A stretch of DNA of 64,000 nt from Tillus elongatus. Lineage: Eukaryota > Arthropoda > Insecta > Coleoptera > Cleridae. The stretch lies in contig OZ023268.1 in the NCBI GenBank assembly GCA_964006375.1, positions 85,670,858 to 85,734,857 on the forward strand, written 5' to 3'. The translations under genes and the position numbers were made by a program. The notes under the pieces were generated by a model that was not told the DNA's origin, did not search any database, and worked only from the letters and a program-made list of their open reading frames with translations. This document shows positions 31,858 to 42,558 of the stretch, one piece after another. Numbering within the stretch: position 1 is the stretch's first letter; each line of letters opens with the position of its first letter.

Positions 31858-33545
31858 TCGATACAAGCACAGCATAATGCTGTGGTACAAGCCTGTAATT
31901 TTAGGCATACAAACAAGAAGGACATTGAAAGAGCCATTTGTACAAGACAGACTACACAAACGGAAACCCCTGAAGAACATACATATGGCAGACCAAGAGA
32001 TATGGTCTTTCTACCACTCCACATATACAAGGGATCACGGCCGAAATGGCCAAATCACCGACGAATGATATACGAGGGTTGATCAATAAATTCCTGTATT
32101 ATGTATGGAGCCAGCTTTCGCATTTTTTTAATGTTTCAACGTAATCTTTTAGACCTATGCACTTTCCCAGAGCTACCAAAATTTATACCCCCCTCCCCAA
32201 TACGATTTGTCGAACTCTTCAAAATACACTTGTCTCGGCGATAAACTCCTCGTTTGAGCTGATTCTTTCCCCCGAACTATGTTTTCATGTTGGGGAATAG
32301 AAAGAACTCTCAGGGAGCCAGGACGAGCGGGTGAGTATTGTGGGTGCGGCAGTAATTCGTAGCGCAGTTCATGCAATTCGGCTGTGACAATTCCGGACGA
32401 ATGGGTTGGTGGGTTATCGTTGTGAAACAGCACTTTTGTGTCACCTTCAATTTCTTATCGAATCAGTCCAATATTTCACTATAGAACTGCCGCGGGATCG
32501 TTCTTCCTTGCTGCAAAAAGTATATGAGGATTGTTCTGTTTAAATTCCAAAAAATCGAGGCCATGACCTTTTTTTGCGGATGGGACCGCCTTTACCTCCT
32601 TTGGAGAAAATTTGAAAAAATCCATTTTTGACTGTCTCTTGGTCTTGGACGTATAATAATGTTTCCAGGTTTCATCAACCATGACGATTTGATGCAAAAA
32701 CTCTTGCGAATTTCGCTTAAAGAGGTCCAAACAGTGCATTGACATTGACAGCCGGATCCACTTGTCCACAGTGAGCAAATGCGACACCCATCCGACACCT
32801 TTCTCATACTTAGCTTATCATCACGTAAAATAACGATTGCCGTTCCGTACAGCAGGCCTACAGCTTCTGCTACTTCGCATAATTTAGTGCCGGGCGGCCT
32901 AGTCGATCCTCATCAAAAACAGATGTACGACCATGTTTAAATTCATGGAACCAATATCTTACAGTTGTCAACGGTGAAGGGCCCCCATAGACAGCATCCA
33001 ACTTCGCTTTTATTTCTTCTCATGTTTTTTGATCTCAAAACAAAAAGCGAATTACGGATCTTTTCGCAGAGAAACTCAAAACACATGTGATACAACCGGC
33101 TGCCAAATAAAAACTAACCAATGAGTCAGTCTAAAATTTAGTTCGGTCTCGTTTGACATATGACAGTACACGACGGCAATGCCAACGTCCCTCAACAACG
33201 TTACCTGTCTGCAAACATGGGTACTTATTGATGGACCCCCGCAATACAGTCTTGAAGCCTACAACGAGATTCGACGCCATGATACGATCAGTAAAGACAC
33301 CAATGGGGCCTCTTCACACGTGAGAAATATATCAGATACCATGTGAATGCGGAAAGATTTACTTAGGGCAAACAACCTGAATCATCAGAACAAGGAAGCT
33401 ACATACTGCAGTCTGAAGAGTCTGCGTTAGCTGAACATAGATTTCCGGGAACCATAGAGTCCTATCTCACAAAACGGAAGTCCTTGTAAGAATAAAGATA
33501 TATCACCAGCAGAATATGAGTTGGGTGCTTGAAATTAAAAGAAGT
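31858..33545 (+). mobile_element. Penelope-like element fragment, C-terminal GIY-YIG region, split by a mariner
   Basis: The + strand at about 31880-32070 encodes the linker after a Penelope-type reverse transcriptase (NKKDIERAICTRQT, TPEEHTYGRPRDMVFLPL and, shifted, HIQGITAEMAKSPTND). After the mariner it continues at 33247 (YSLEAYNEIRRHD) and, in another frame, EIYQIPCECGKIYLGQTT, the GIY-YIG endonuclease signature with the first Gly replaced by Glu, then IIRTRKL. Stops and frameshifts are frequent. Penelope elements encode RT plus GIY-YIG; only the last third is here. Confidence 0.75.
32071..33244 (-). mobile_element. mariner transposon, decayed, inserted in the Penelope-like element
   Basis: A TA duplication flanks 1,174 bp (32069-32070, 33245-33246). 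Termini are TACGAGGGTTGATCAATAA and, inverted, TTGCGGGGGTCCATCAATAA. The minus strand encodes mariner transposase pieces: MSHLLTVDKWIRLSM, the first catalytic Asp in IVMVDETWKHYYTSKTKRQS, VPSAKKGHGLDFLEF, the second in LFHNDNPPTH, then LHELRYELLPHPQYSP where the third catalytic region follows (PARPGSL replaces the usual PDLAPSD), and VYFEEFDKSYW. Several frameshifts inactivate it. Confidence 0.9.
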
Positions 33546-34080
33546 AGGCCGAAACTGGCTACCGGCACCTTATAACAGAAGTGATTCCACAGACTGCAGT
33601 CACATGACACCACATATATCGTTGCAGGCATAGGCAATGGTAAGTGGTGACGCCATCTACAATTATGTCATTTCTGCGCATACGTCATCTTATAGCACGC
33701 GATTGCATTATTAATAACATTGCTAGATATAAGATTTGCCAGAGCAATGTCTTCTTAATTTCTCTTAATTTCAGTCCAGCTACCGAAGAAGTCAGCGTCT
33801 ATAGTTGGCGCAATAACCCACCAAAGCCCGAAAACAATTCAGCTGTCCAATACACCGGTCATTTTTTAAAACTCCGTGATTCACTTCATTTGTGTTTGTA
33901 TATGTAAATTAAATATTGTGTTCGTTTGTATTTGTTGTATTCTTTTTTCGTGCGTTCCTTGCTAAAGTATTTTCGTTCTGATCTCGGCACAGTCTTTTGC
34001 TTTTTCTTTCTTTGCAAAATCATCATGTTTTACGACTACTGATTTTTTATAGACTTTGGATTATTATTTTGACAAATAAT
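33546..34080. other. No gene seen; possibly Penelope-like 3' end
   Basis: The sequence just after the GIY-YIG fragment (to about 33840) may be its 3' end, since it continues without a visible boundary. The rest is A+T-rich intron. An 87-codon frame at 33644-33907 has no recognisable domain. Confidence 0.35.
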
Positions 34081-34090
34081 AGCAACCAAA

Positions 34091-34580
34091 GTGACGAAGA
34101 GCACTGCCAGGGGATCCATTAAGTCCTGGGTCAGAAATGAACATAAGGTGTATTGGGCAAACTGTCCAGGGATCAGATATGGGAAGTCAGTAATTGAGGA
34201 ACCCAGTTCAAAGAGAGCTGTGAAGCTGCTAAATCTTAGCAGAGGACAGCCCAGGAACATAAAAGGACTCTTGGTGGGACACATGGCCGTCAATAAAATA
34301 GGGCGGTTCGAGAGGCATGCAGACTTTGCGGCGAGGGGGAGGAATCAGCCCAGTACATCTTGTGAGAGTTTAAAGCTCTGTACCGCAAAAGGAAACTGAT
34401 CTACGGACAGCCTAGACCGGAGACAGAGCAATACCCTACCAATTGCTGTGCAGACTAGTTCAAGGCACACTGATTCTGGAATGGGTGGAGTAGAAAAGAC
34501 AAAGGGCATGCACAACAAGCCAAAGGCTGCGGTGCTATCGGGGCGGCAAAGACGCGGACGAGCCCTAAGCGAGAAAAAAA
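34091..34580 (+). mobile_element. 5'-truncated copy of the LOA/R1-like LINE
   Basis: AGCAACCAAA is repeated directly at 34081-34090 and 34581-34590, and a short poly(A) (34574-34580) precedes the right copy: a textbook 5'-truncated LINE insertion. The frame (STARGSIKSWVRNEHKVYW, SKRAVKLLNLSRGQ, GLLVGHMAVN) matches the C terminus of the 38872-44064 element with about 85% identity by eye, and the 3' UTR (GGTGCTATCGGGGCGGCAA) is also shared. A frameshift occurs after the KIGRFE string. Confidence 0.93.
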
Positions 34581-34739
34581 AGCAACCAAAACACTAATGG
34601 CCATTTTCAACTATTCGTAGGTTTTGAAATTTAATGCGTATTTATCTGAAGACATAAATATAAATGCCGATGGCATGGCTCTATGTCACTTAATATTTGA
34701 GTCACTAACAAAATAGTTTGAGTAAAAAAGATAACTTAC

Positions 34740-34918
34740 ACTATTGGATAGTTCTGTAAATCCAGATTTAATATATCCATCAGTCCGTTGTATTTTAGTT
34801 GAGATATCACATAACTGTCATCAAAAAATCCAGAAAATTGGTGTAAATTTGGTTTTAGACATTTTATGTAGTGAACATGTGATTCATTTAGCGTATTCAT
34901 CAGTTTATCTAATGATTT
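34740..34918 (-). CDS. Unconventional myosin heavy chain, exon e (lower 50K / SH region)
   Basis: The exon follows ATATTTTTAG and ends at the perfect donor GT|GTAAGT, leaving two bases of a Val codon. Its 59 codons include LDKLMNTLNESHVHYIKCLK then PN, the counterpart of the near-universal myosin block L..LM..L....PH(Y/F)IRCIKPN; Lys replaces the usual Arg. It then reads VISQLKYNGLMDILNLD, corresponding to V..QLRY.G.LE.IRI with the SH1/SH2 helix region. This block alone identifies the protein as a myosin motor. It lies 67 bp from the preceding exon. Confidence 0.93.
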
Positions 34919-34985
34919 CTAAAAATATCGAATAAGAAAAAAATAGATACTAATGAGTCTAAATTATATATAGGTAAATTATTAC

Positions 34986-35105
34986 TTTAAATTTTGTAAG
35001 TAAAGTCTTGCCCTGGATACCATCTTGGACACAATCGTCAGCTAAAATCTGGCTAAAGAAATTGAATTTGCATTCCTTTAAAAACGTTATCATTTCTTCT
35101 GGCAC
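34986..35105 (-). CDS. Unconventional myosin heavy chain, exon d (before the actin-binding loop)
   Basis: An exon of exactly 40 codons, phase 0 at both ends, between GCTATTTTCCAG and AAA|GTAATA. It reads VPEEMITFLKECKFNFFSQI and ends QGKTLLTKFK. It follows KNRDK from the exon at 48984-49101, matching the myosin order KN.D..P......L......L...F, and leads to the K..LDKLM block in the next exon. The loop 2 region is short. An AT microsatellite (35121-35183) begins 16 bp from its acceptor. Confidence 0.9.
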
Positions 35106-35116
35106 CTGGAAAATAG

Positions 35117-35120
<4 letters not shown>

Positions 35121-35183
<63 letters not shown>
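35121..35183. repeat. (AT)n microsatellite next to a myosin exon
   Basis: An uninterrupted AT run starting within 16 bp of the splice acceptor of the exon at 34986-35105. Confidence 0.98.
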
Positions 35184-35187
<4 letters not shown>

Positions 35188-35249
35188 GTACAAAACATCA
35201 GTTTTAACTCAACTTTATGCAACTTTGAGGTTTATAGTCAGATTAATAC

Positions 35250-35650
35250 AAGGATGGTTCAAAAAGTTTGTGGCCTAACAAAAAAACGCATGTTTAAAGC
35301 TAAGATATCGATTTTATTTTTCAATGATCACCTTATCCTGATTTATACACTTCTTCCAGTGATACTCAAGTGCCGAGATTTCTTCCTTGGAGCTCGGGGA
35401 AGCTAAATATTAAAACCCCCTGCCCACAGCCGCTTGCGCTTCAGAATTGGAAGACAATATTTTACCTCCGAGTCACTTTTAGAGGTTAGGGAAAAGGTCA
35501 ACCCAGGTCAGGTCAGGTCAGTCACTGGGAGTTATATCTGCCAAACGTGACAGTTTATGTGCTTGACTCTTAGCCATGGTCTCAGCAGACTTATGTGCTT
35601 GCGCGTTATCCTGATGGAATTAAATTTTGTTTTTGCTGGGAGTAGCCTCT
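35250..35650 (-). mobile_element. mariner fragment, 3' part of transposase
   Basis: The terminus-like AAGGATGGTTCAAAAAGTTT (35252) is followed, on the minus strand, by pieces of a mariner transposase end: LEYHWKKCINQDKVIIEK and, further in, QDNAQAHKSAETMAKSQAHK. The frames are interrupted and GGTCAGGTCAGGTCA sequence intrudes near 35500. Only about 400 bp is recognisable. Confidence 0.6.
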
Positions 35651-35959
35651 TCTTTATTTTATCGTTTAGCATTTTAATAACACTCACCAATAATTGTTTT
35701 TTTAATAATTGATAAAAATAATTAAACGTAAATCCTAAAAGACTGACGCTCTAACTTATTTTAGACAAACCTCTTTTTATCTTTTCTGGTCTAAAATCCT
35801 TATGCGTCTATTATTTCGACTATTTCCTGATTTATGCTATAAAACTGTGGCTCCATCATGTATCATCGACTGTGATAAAACTCTAAAAAAATACTTCAGT
35901 TGTGTTTAAACTATGTCAAAAGTTGACAGAATCAATTTGCGTATTCAGTTTTTGGGCAG
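35651..35959. other. No gene seen
   Basis: A+T-rich intron sequence between two DNA-transposon remnants. Confidence 0.5.
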
Positions 35960-37920
35960 GTGCCTAACCTAATTAAAAGTAAAAGTCTAGCAATTTTATA
36001 GACAATTTAATTTTCTATCTTTTTCTCCTCTTGTTAATTTTTTGACAAACCACCCGTTTTTTTTTAAAAAAATGACATTTTTATAGTTGACATCAAAACA
36101 AAATTGTGTGCCTTGAATACTTTATCAAACACTCACATATCTGAAATTTAACAAACGCTATTGAAAACTTAAAAATAAAAAAAAACAATGAAAAAATTCC
36201 AAAGATGATGTTTTAAATGACTTCCATTTTCTCTCACATATAACTGCACCCTTCGTCGAAAATTAAAGTCGACTATGTTAAGTAATTGGAGGTCGCTTTT
36301 AATAATTGTCCACTTATTGATGCTCCTCCACAAATCTTCCGCACTTTGAACTAGTGTCAAATACACAGATTCTTCTAAAGCCCCCCCGCCCCCTACAAGA
36401 AAAAAGACACATTTATTGAAGTCTGGTGATCCTGCTGGTCATTCTTGAGGACAATTAATTCCACGACCTATCCATCGACTTGGGAACTGTTGGTTTAAAA
36501 ATCCACGAACATTTATAATGAAATTTGGCGGCGCCCTATCATTAAATATACCACATTTCGCTGCGCAGTTGTAAGAGAATCTCCTTCAGTAGCTCAGGAA
36601 GAACATTTGGCAAGAAAAGCTAATATGTTGCGCCGTTTAAGCGGTTTGGTAAAATAACCGGCCCAAACAAATGTCCTCCAATAATACTTACCCACACATT
36701 TACACATTTATTTTAAATTCTCTTTGGAAATGGTGGGTTACTGTAGCATGTGGATTTACATCCGAATATTCGTGGCAGTTGTGCACATTCGTAATCGCTC
36801 TCCTTGTAAAGCAAGCTTCATCCGTAAAAAGAATGGGCTTGGGAAAATCAATGTTCTGATGTAAGATGAACTTACAAAAAAATTCAGTCTTGCCTCTAAA
36901 TCCTGCGGTAGCAGTTCTTGCACTTTTTGAAGGTGATGGGGATGCAGCAGATTGCGTCGGATAATTCTGTGGACCGTCGGGTGTGTTATATGAAACTGCC
37001 TGGACCGTCGTCTGGTGCTGGTTTGAGGCTCACTTTTAATACTGTCTAGAAGACGCTGTTCTGTTCGTGCCTTCACTGCATGAACGCGTCCTCCAGCATT
37101 TTTTATGAAAAAAGAAGACGTTTCCGGAGCTTTACGTTTAATATCGGCAAACGTTTGACGTATATTACGATTAGAAAATCTTCTTCGGCATACCTTTAAA
37201 CTTCTGCCGCAATTCCCCTCGCAAAACTCTAATACCATAAGCATGTCAACTTATTCACTGACTGAGAATTATTGAGCCATTTTGAACAACAAATTATTAT
37301 CACAAAAGAAAACAAGAAACACAGGACAATAATTATTGTAAAACTTAATAAATTTAAGTAATGTCAGATTTGACAACGACTGTAACCTAGCAACAAATGA
37401 CTTGCAGAGCGCCCAAGGCATCCTCTATGAGACCTTAGCGTTTAATAAAATTTTCAAGGGAAATAATTTTGTTTTGATCTCAACTCTAAAAATTTCAATT
37501 TTTCAAAAACGGGTGGTTTGTTCAAAAATTGACAGGAGAAGAAAAAGATAGAAAATTTAATTTGATATAAAATTGATGGATTTTAACTTTTAATTTGGTT
37601 AGGGTTCAAAAAAATCAAATCATTAAAAGGGTCACCCCTAATTAACCCCTTTTTGAGTTTATAATATCTACTTAAAATTTTTGTCAAATAACGATGTTGA
37701 TAGAAGAAAACCAACTACCAAATTTGGTTGTTTTATGTTAGGGTACTGCTGCAATACAGCTGTTTCTTTTAATTATTAAAGAATCTTCCGACGTCAATAT
37801 CTCACCAATCATGGGCGTCAGAGAAAAATTTTATATTAAAAATCGGCATGTTTTGAGGTCCTCTACACGCACACATTCTGTGTACATTGCGTTGTGAATC
37901 ACCGTATTTGAATGTATATA
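35960..37920 (-). mobile_element. IS630/mariner-like element with long terminal repeats (same family as 14793-15735)
   Basis: CCTAACCTAATTAAAAGTAA (left) and its inverse near 37590-37605 bound a decayed transposase gene. On the right the inverted repeat extends further out to about 37912 (CACCGTATTTG), as in the copy at 14793; on the left the outer ~300 bp is missing. The minus strand encodes an N-terminal HTH (EFCEGNCGRSLKVCRRRFSN, HITHPTVHRIIRRN) and then, with frameshifts, the catalytic domain remnants (VLPELLKEILLQLRSEMW at about 36600 and PNRWIG-like text at 36470-36490) and C terminus at 36366-36170. Confidence 0.8.
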
Positions 37921-38410
37921 TCGACACATATACTCATATAAATATTTTTCGGTAAAGAGATGAAGAAACTGTAAAATTCGTGTAATGATCAATAAAATAA
38001 GTTAAATATAATACTAAGAAAACATGGGTAACAATAAGAACATTATACATATAATACTGAAACAAAACAACAATGCCATAGCGAAACACTTCAGTTCCGA
38101 CTGACTCACTAAGGTAAATGAAAAAGACAAAGCATTCAGGGATTCCCACATGCAGCTGAAATGCGTACATATAGTGAACTGTTTTCTTAACAAGGATAGT
38201 GAACAGTACAACAGTAAAAGTAAACAAGCAAAAATTAAAAAAAAAATCGAAAACCGACTTTATTAAGGATAACTCAAAAATGCATATCACGCTGCCACCA
38301 TTTGTTAAACGTGTTATCGGAGGTAAATGAAGGACAACTCAAAAACTACTGGTCAGATCTTGAACAAATTTATACGGGACCACAAGAGAAGCACCAGGTT
38401 TCAAACAAAA
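37921..38410. other. No gene seen
   Basis: A+T-rich intron sequence. A hydrophobic 118-codon minus-strand frame (38290-37934) has no recognisable motif or conserved neighbour and is treated as chance. Confidence 0.4.
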
Positions 38411-38865
38411 AAAAAGCCTGGACGCAGCAAGTGCGTTATGGTAGTGAATTTTCATAGAAATGATCTGGCACAAAATATTTTATAACTTTTTTTTCTTGTA
38501 ACATAGAAATCTAAATTTTGGTGTATAGTTTACTTTTTATATTGTAAACCTACCTACCAAATTCGGTTATCATAGATTTTTAATTTTTTAAGATAAATTT
38601 TTTTTTCAAATGAAAACTCAAAATTTTCCCGGAAAACTTGTGAGATTTTTTTGATTAACCAACTTGTCAAAGCCATTTACAAAAGGAAGGTACGTGCCAA
38701 ATTTTATTAAAATCGGCTATTCACTTTTTGAGATAAGAATTTTTTTCGAATGAAAACTCAAAATTTTCCCGGAAAACCTCGTCCGATTTTCCTGACTAAC
38801 GAACTTATTCAAGCTACTTACAAAAGAAAAGTACATGCCAAATTTTATCAAAATCGGCCCATTAT
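38411..38865. repeat. ~300-bp dispersed repeat, left part, interrupted by the LOA-like LINE
   Basis: The copy starts with the dispersed 40-bp motif (CTGGACGCAGCAAGTGCGTT) and contains CAAATTTTATCAAAATCGGC-type text twice in tandem (38590-38730 and 38730-38865). The same text stands next to AT tracts at 51000-51486 and 53908-55260. Here the continuation, an AT tract, is at 44071, on the far side of the LINE. Confidence 0.75.
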
Positions 38866-38969
38866 TCGGTGTGTTTTTTTTTTTTTTTTGGTGTTCCCTC
38901 AGGGCTCGTCCGCGGCCTTGCCGCCCCGATAGCACCGCAACCCTTGGTTGATTGTGCATACCCTTAGTC

Positions 38970-41900
38970 TTACTCCACCCATTCCAAGATCACTGTGCCT
39001 TGAACTAGTCTGCACAGCGATTGGTAGGGTGAAGTTTTATATTGCTCTGTCTCCGGTCTAGAGTGACCGTAGATCAGTTGTCTTTTCCGGTCCAGAGCTA
39101 TACACTCACACAAGATGTGCTGGGCTGATTCCTCCCCCTCGCCGCAGAGTCTGCATGCGAGGTCCCCTTCGAACCGCCCCATTTTATGCAGGTGTTTCTT
39201 GACGGCCATGTGTCCCGTCAAGAGACCTGTTGTGTTTCTGAGCTGTCCTCTGCTAAGGTTTAGCAGCTCCACAGCTCTCTTTGAACTGGGTCCGTCAATT
39301 ATTGACTTCCCATGTCTGAGCCCTGGACAGTCCGCCCAGTACACTTTGTGTTGGTTTCTGACCCAGGACTTAATGGCTCCCCTGGCAGTGCTCTTTGACA
39401 CGCCCAGAGCCGGTTCTGGTCCCATAAATGGTTCTGCTGACCCTCTCTTCGCGAGACTGTCAGCTTCTTCATTGCCTTTAACCCCCGAGTGACCCGGCAC
39501 CCAGATGAGGGTCACCTCATTCTGCCCAGCCAGGTCGCTCGTCTCGTCTCGGCACTCACTCACCAGCCAGGAATTTACCCGTGGGCTACTTAGTGCCTTA
39601 AGGGCTGCCTGGCTGTCTGTGGCTATGAGGATCCGCTTGTTGGTGTAGCCCCTCCTCTTGTTCTCCCGCACACAGTGCAGGATGGCGTACATCTCGGCCT
39701 GAAACACCGTTGCATGGGCTCCGAGGGAAATACTATGACTTACCCTCGGTCCTTCCGAGTAAACACCTGCCCCCGTCCCACGCTCCCCGCCAGATCCGTC
39801 CGTGAACCAGACGAGCGCGTCCCGTGGCATGCCCGGCGTCTCCTCCCGCCATGCCTCGCGATCAGGGATTTCCACTGTAAAGTTGTTTTCCCTGCACATT
39901 CGCGGGCTCGCGAAGTCTGACCTCATTTCAAGCATGGGCTCCTTCACGATCTCCTGAATTTTGCAGTGGCCCCTGAAGCCTGGGTTGATCTTCAGTCTAC
40001 CATTGCAGGCTAGTCTGTATAGTCCTAGCCTGGCCTCTCCCATAATAACTAAGTGTAGGGGGGGTAGATCCAGCAACACCTCCATGGCGGCTGTTGGGGT
40101 TGAAGACATGGCCCCTGTGATGCCTAGGCAAGCCATCCTTTGGATCTTGCCTAGTTTTTGTTTGGCACTGGATTGTGTCACCCTAGGCCACCAGACCAGT
40201 GCCGCATATGTTAACGCTGGTCTGACCACCCTTGTGTACAGCCAGTGGGCCATACTAGGTCTTAGTCCCCACGTTTTTCCATATAGCCGCCTAGTGACGG
40301 CTAAGGTCATGACTGCCTTACGCAGTATTTTTCCAATGTGACCATTCCAGGTTAGCTTAGATTCCAATACGACCCCAAGATATTTTACCTCCCTGGCGAT
40401 TGGAACGCTCCTACCGTATAGAGTGAGAGTTCTGTGGCTTTCACACTTCCTCCTCCTCGTAAACGGCATGACGGTTGCTTTCTCGGGGCTCACCCCGAGC
40501 CCTTGATCAACCGTCCACCCTTCCACCACTTTCAGTGCAGTCTGCATACGCTCCCACACTACCTGTGTGACCGTCCGCATAGCCCTGTACCTCATACCCC
40601 CCCCCCCCAAGAGCCCCCCCAGCAGGCCGTCCACGACTAGACACCAGAGCAAGGGAGACAGAACGCTCCCCTGCGGACACCCCGCCGCGACCCCCGCCAG
40701 CAGAGTCCCTGAGCATGGAACCGATCCACCTGCAGCAGGTCTCCTCTATTCCACGCTCCCGGGCAGCTGCCAGAACCGAGCCGAACGAGGTGTTGCTAAA
40801 GGCCCCCTCTATGTCTAGGAAGGCCCCCAGCGCCACCTCCTTGTTCTCCAGCGTATTCTCCAGTTTCAGCACCAGTTGGTGCAGTGCTGTTTCTGTTGAG
40901 AATCCTGCTCTGTATGCATATTGTCCGCAGTGTAGCGGATATGCTTCCAGTACACCGCCCCTAATGTGCCGGTCGAGCAGTTTTTCCACTGTTTTCAGCA
41001 AGAAGGACATGAGACTTATTGGCCTCAGGGACTTTGCCTGGTCTGTTGGACGCCCAGGTTTAGGAATAAATACAACCCTGGCCAGTCTCCATGCCCTCGG
41101 AATGTACCCCAGAGCCAGGCTGGCCCTCATAATGAGGGTAAGCACCGGCGCCAGTATATCTATCCCCTGTTGGAGCATGATGGGCATTATTCCATCAAAT
41201 CCCGGCGATTTGTATGGCTTAAAGCTGTTAATGGCCCATCTGATTTTGCTCCAGGTAACCACCTCTTTAGCGACTGTCCAGTCTACTCTAGATGCCCGCC
41301 TATAAGGCGCCTCTATTTCTGAGTGTTCCCAGTCCGGAGATGATTGGTTGATTATGTTACAGCCGGGGAAGTGCGTCTGGAGTAAAATTTCCATAGTTTC
41401 CTCCCCCGAGCTTGTAAAGCCTCCCGTGGGTGTTCTAAGGGAGCCTATGTTAGTCTGAGGGCCCTTAGACAGGATCTTGTGTAGTCGAGCACTCTCGGAC
41501 GTGTTTTCCACTTCTTCGCAGTGCCTCCTCCACGACTCCTTCTTGGCGTCCCTCAGTCTTTTGTTATAGGTCGATAGGGCCTGTCTATATTCATCCCATG
41601 CTCCCGACCTTTTGGCCGCGTTAAACAGCTTACGAACCTGCGTCCTCCTTTGCCTGAGGTCCTCGTTCCACCACGGGACGTTCCTGGTGGACACCCTCAT
41701 TTTCAGGGGGCAGTTGGCGTTATAGGCCGAGGTAATTGCGTCTCGCAATTGGACTGCTGCAATCTCGAGGTCTATTGAATTTTTTATGGTACTCTTAACC
41801 CCCCGCAGTTCTACAGCCAGGTCTGCCCTGTAGGCTTCCCAGTCCGCCTTGCGGGGGTCCCGGTACCATACCGTTTCTCTTTCGACTTTGGCGATTTCAA

Positions 41901-42558
41901 ACCGGATGTATCTGTGGTCTGAGCTACTCACTTCCCCAGACACAGCCCAGCTTTTAACAAAGTCACCCAGAAACTGGGTGGAAACTGTTAGATCTAAAAC
42001 TTCCTCACGCCGTGTTGTGACGAAGGTCGGTTTATTACCTCTATTCAATATGTCTAAATTAAATTTCATAAAGAATTGTAAAAGTGCCTCACCCCTAGAG
42101 TTTGTGTCCGAGCTACCCCACAACTCATGGTGCGCATTCGCATCCATGCCGATGATGGTCTGCCATCCACCTGCTCTGCTACCCACCATCAGCTGCTCCA
42201 ATTCGTTGGGTGGAGGAGGGTCCGTGCTGTCCCCTGGCAGATAGGCTGACGCGACAGTAATGTCCCTCAGCCCATCCGCTCCTCCACAACGGATTTTGAT
42301 CGTTGCCAGGTCCCTGGAACAGAAATTCATTAGAGGGAGAAACTCTATCCCTTCCCTGACAAAAATGCAAGCCCTCGGGTTCTCGCTGGATCTGCTGTAG
42401 ATGAGCTTTCCAGTAGCTCCGCCGAGTCCCTTGATCTCTCCTTTATAGGAGTACGGTTCCTGGATGAGGGCCACATCCGTGTTCCTCAGAGCCATTAGTA
42501 GTCCGGCCGTGGCTGTCCTACTGTGTTGGAGGTTGACCTGAAGGAACCTAAGTCCCAT
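38970..42558 (-). pseudogene. LINE ORF2: endonuclease, reverse transcriptase, RNase H (frameshifted at the active site)
   Basis: The start codon overlaps the end of ORF1 by 11 nt (TTAATGGGACTTAG). Domains in order: apurinic-type endonuclease (LQVNLQHSRTA, IQEPYSYKGE, DANAHHELWG, SSDHRYIRFE); reverse transcriptase (YIPRAWRLARVVFIPKPGR, GFSTETALHQ, GAFLDIEGAF, GCPQGSVLSPLLW); RNase H (WFTDGSGG, FQAEMYAIL, ATDSQAALKAL, WVPGHSGVKGNEEADSLAKR, keeping all catalytic positions); and a C-terminal CCHC-like knuckle (CRLCGEGEESAQHILCEC). Between 40720 and 40570 the frame shifts several times, around GC runs, and the YADD box reads YAD followed by an apparent 2-nt loss in the second Asp codon. Upstream and downstream frames are each hundreds of codons long and otherwise clean. 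Confidence 0.9.

Noticed and set aside
37934..38290. Hydrophobic 118-codon minus-strand frame
   Set aside because: A+T-rich DNA readily gives hydrophobic frames; no conserved motif, splice context or homologous copy was seen.
39115..42244. Several 80-196-codon + strand frames
   Set aside because: All are antisense to the LINE ORF2, which has clear domains.
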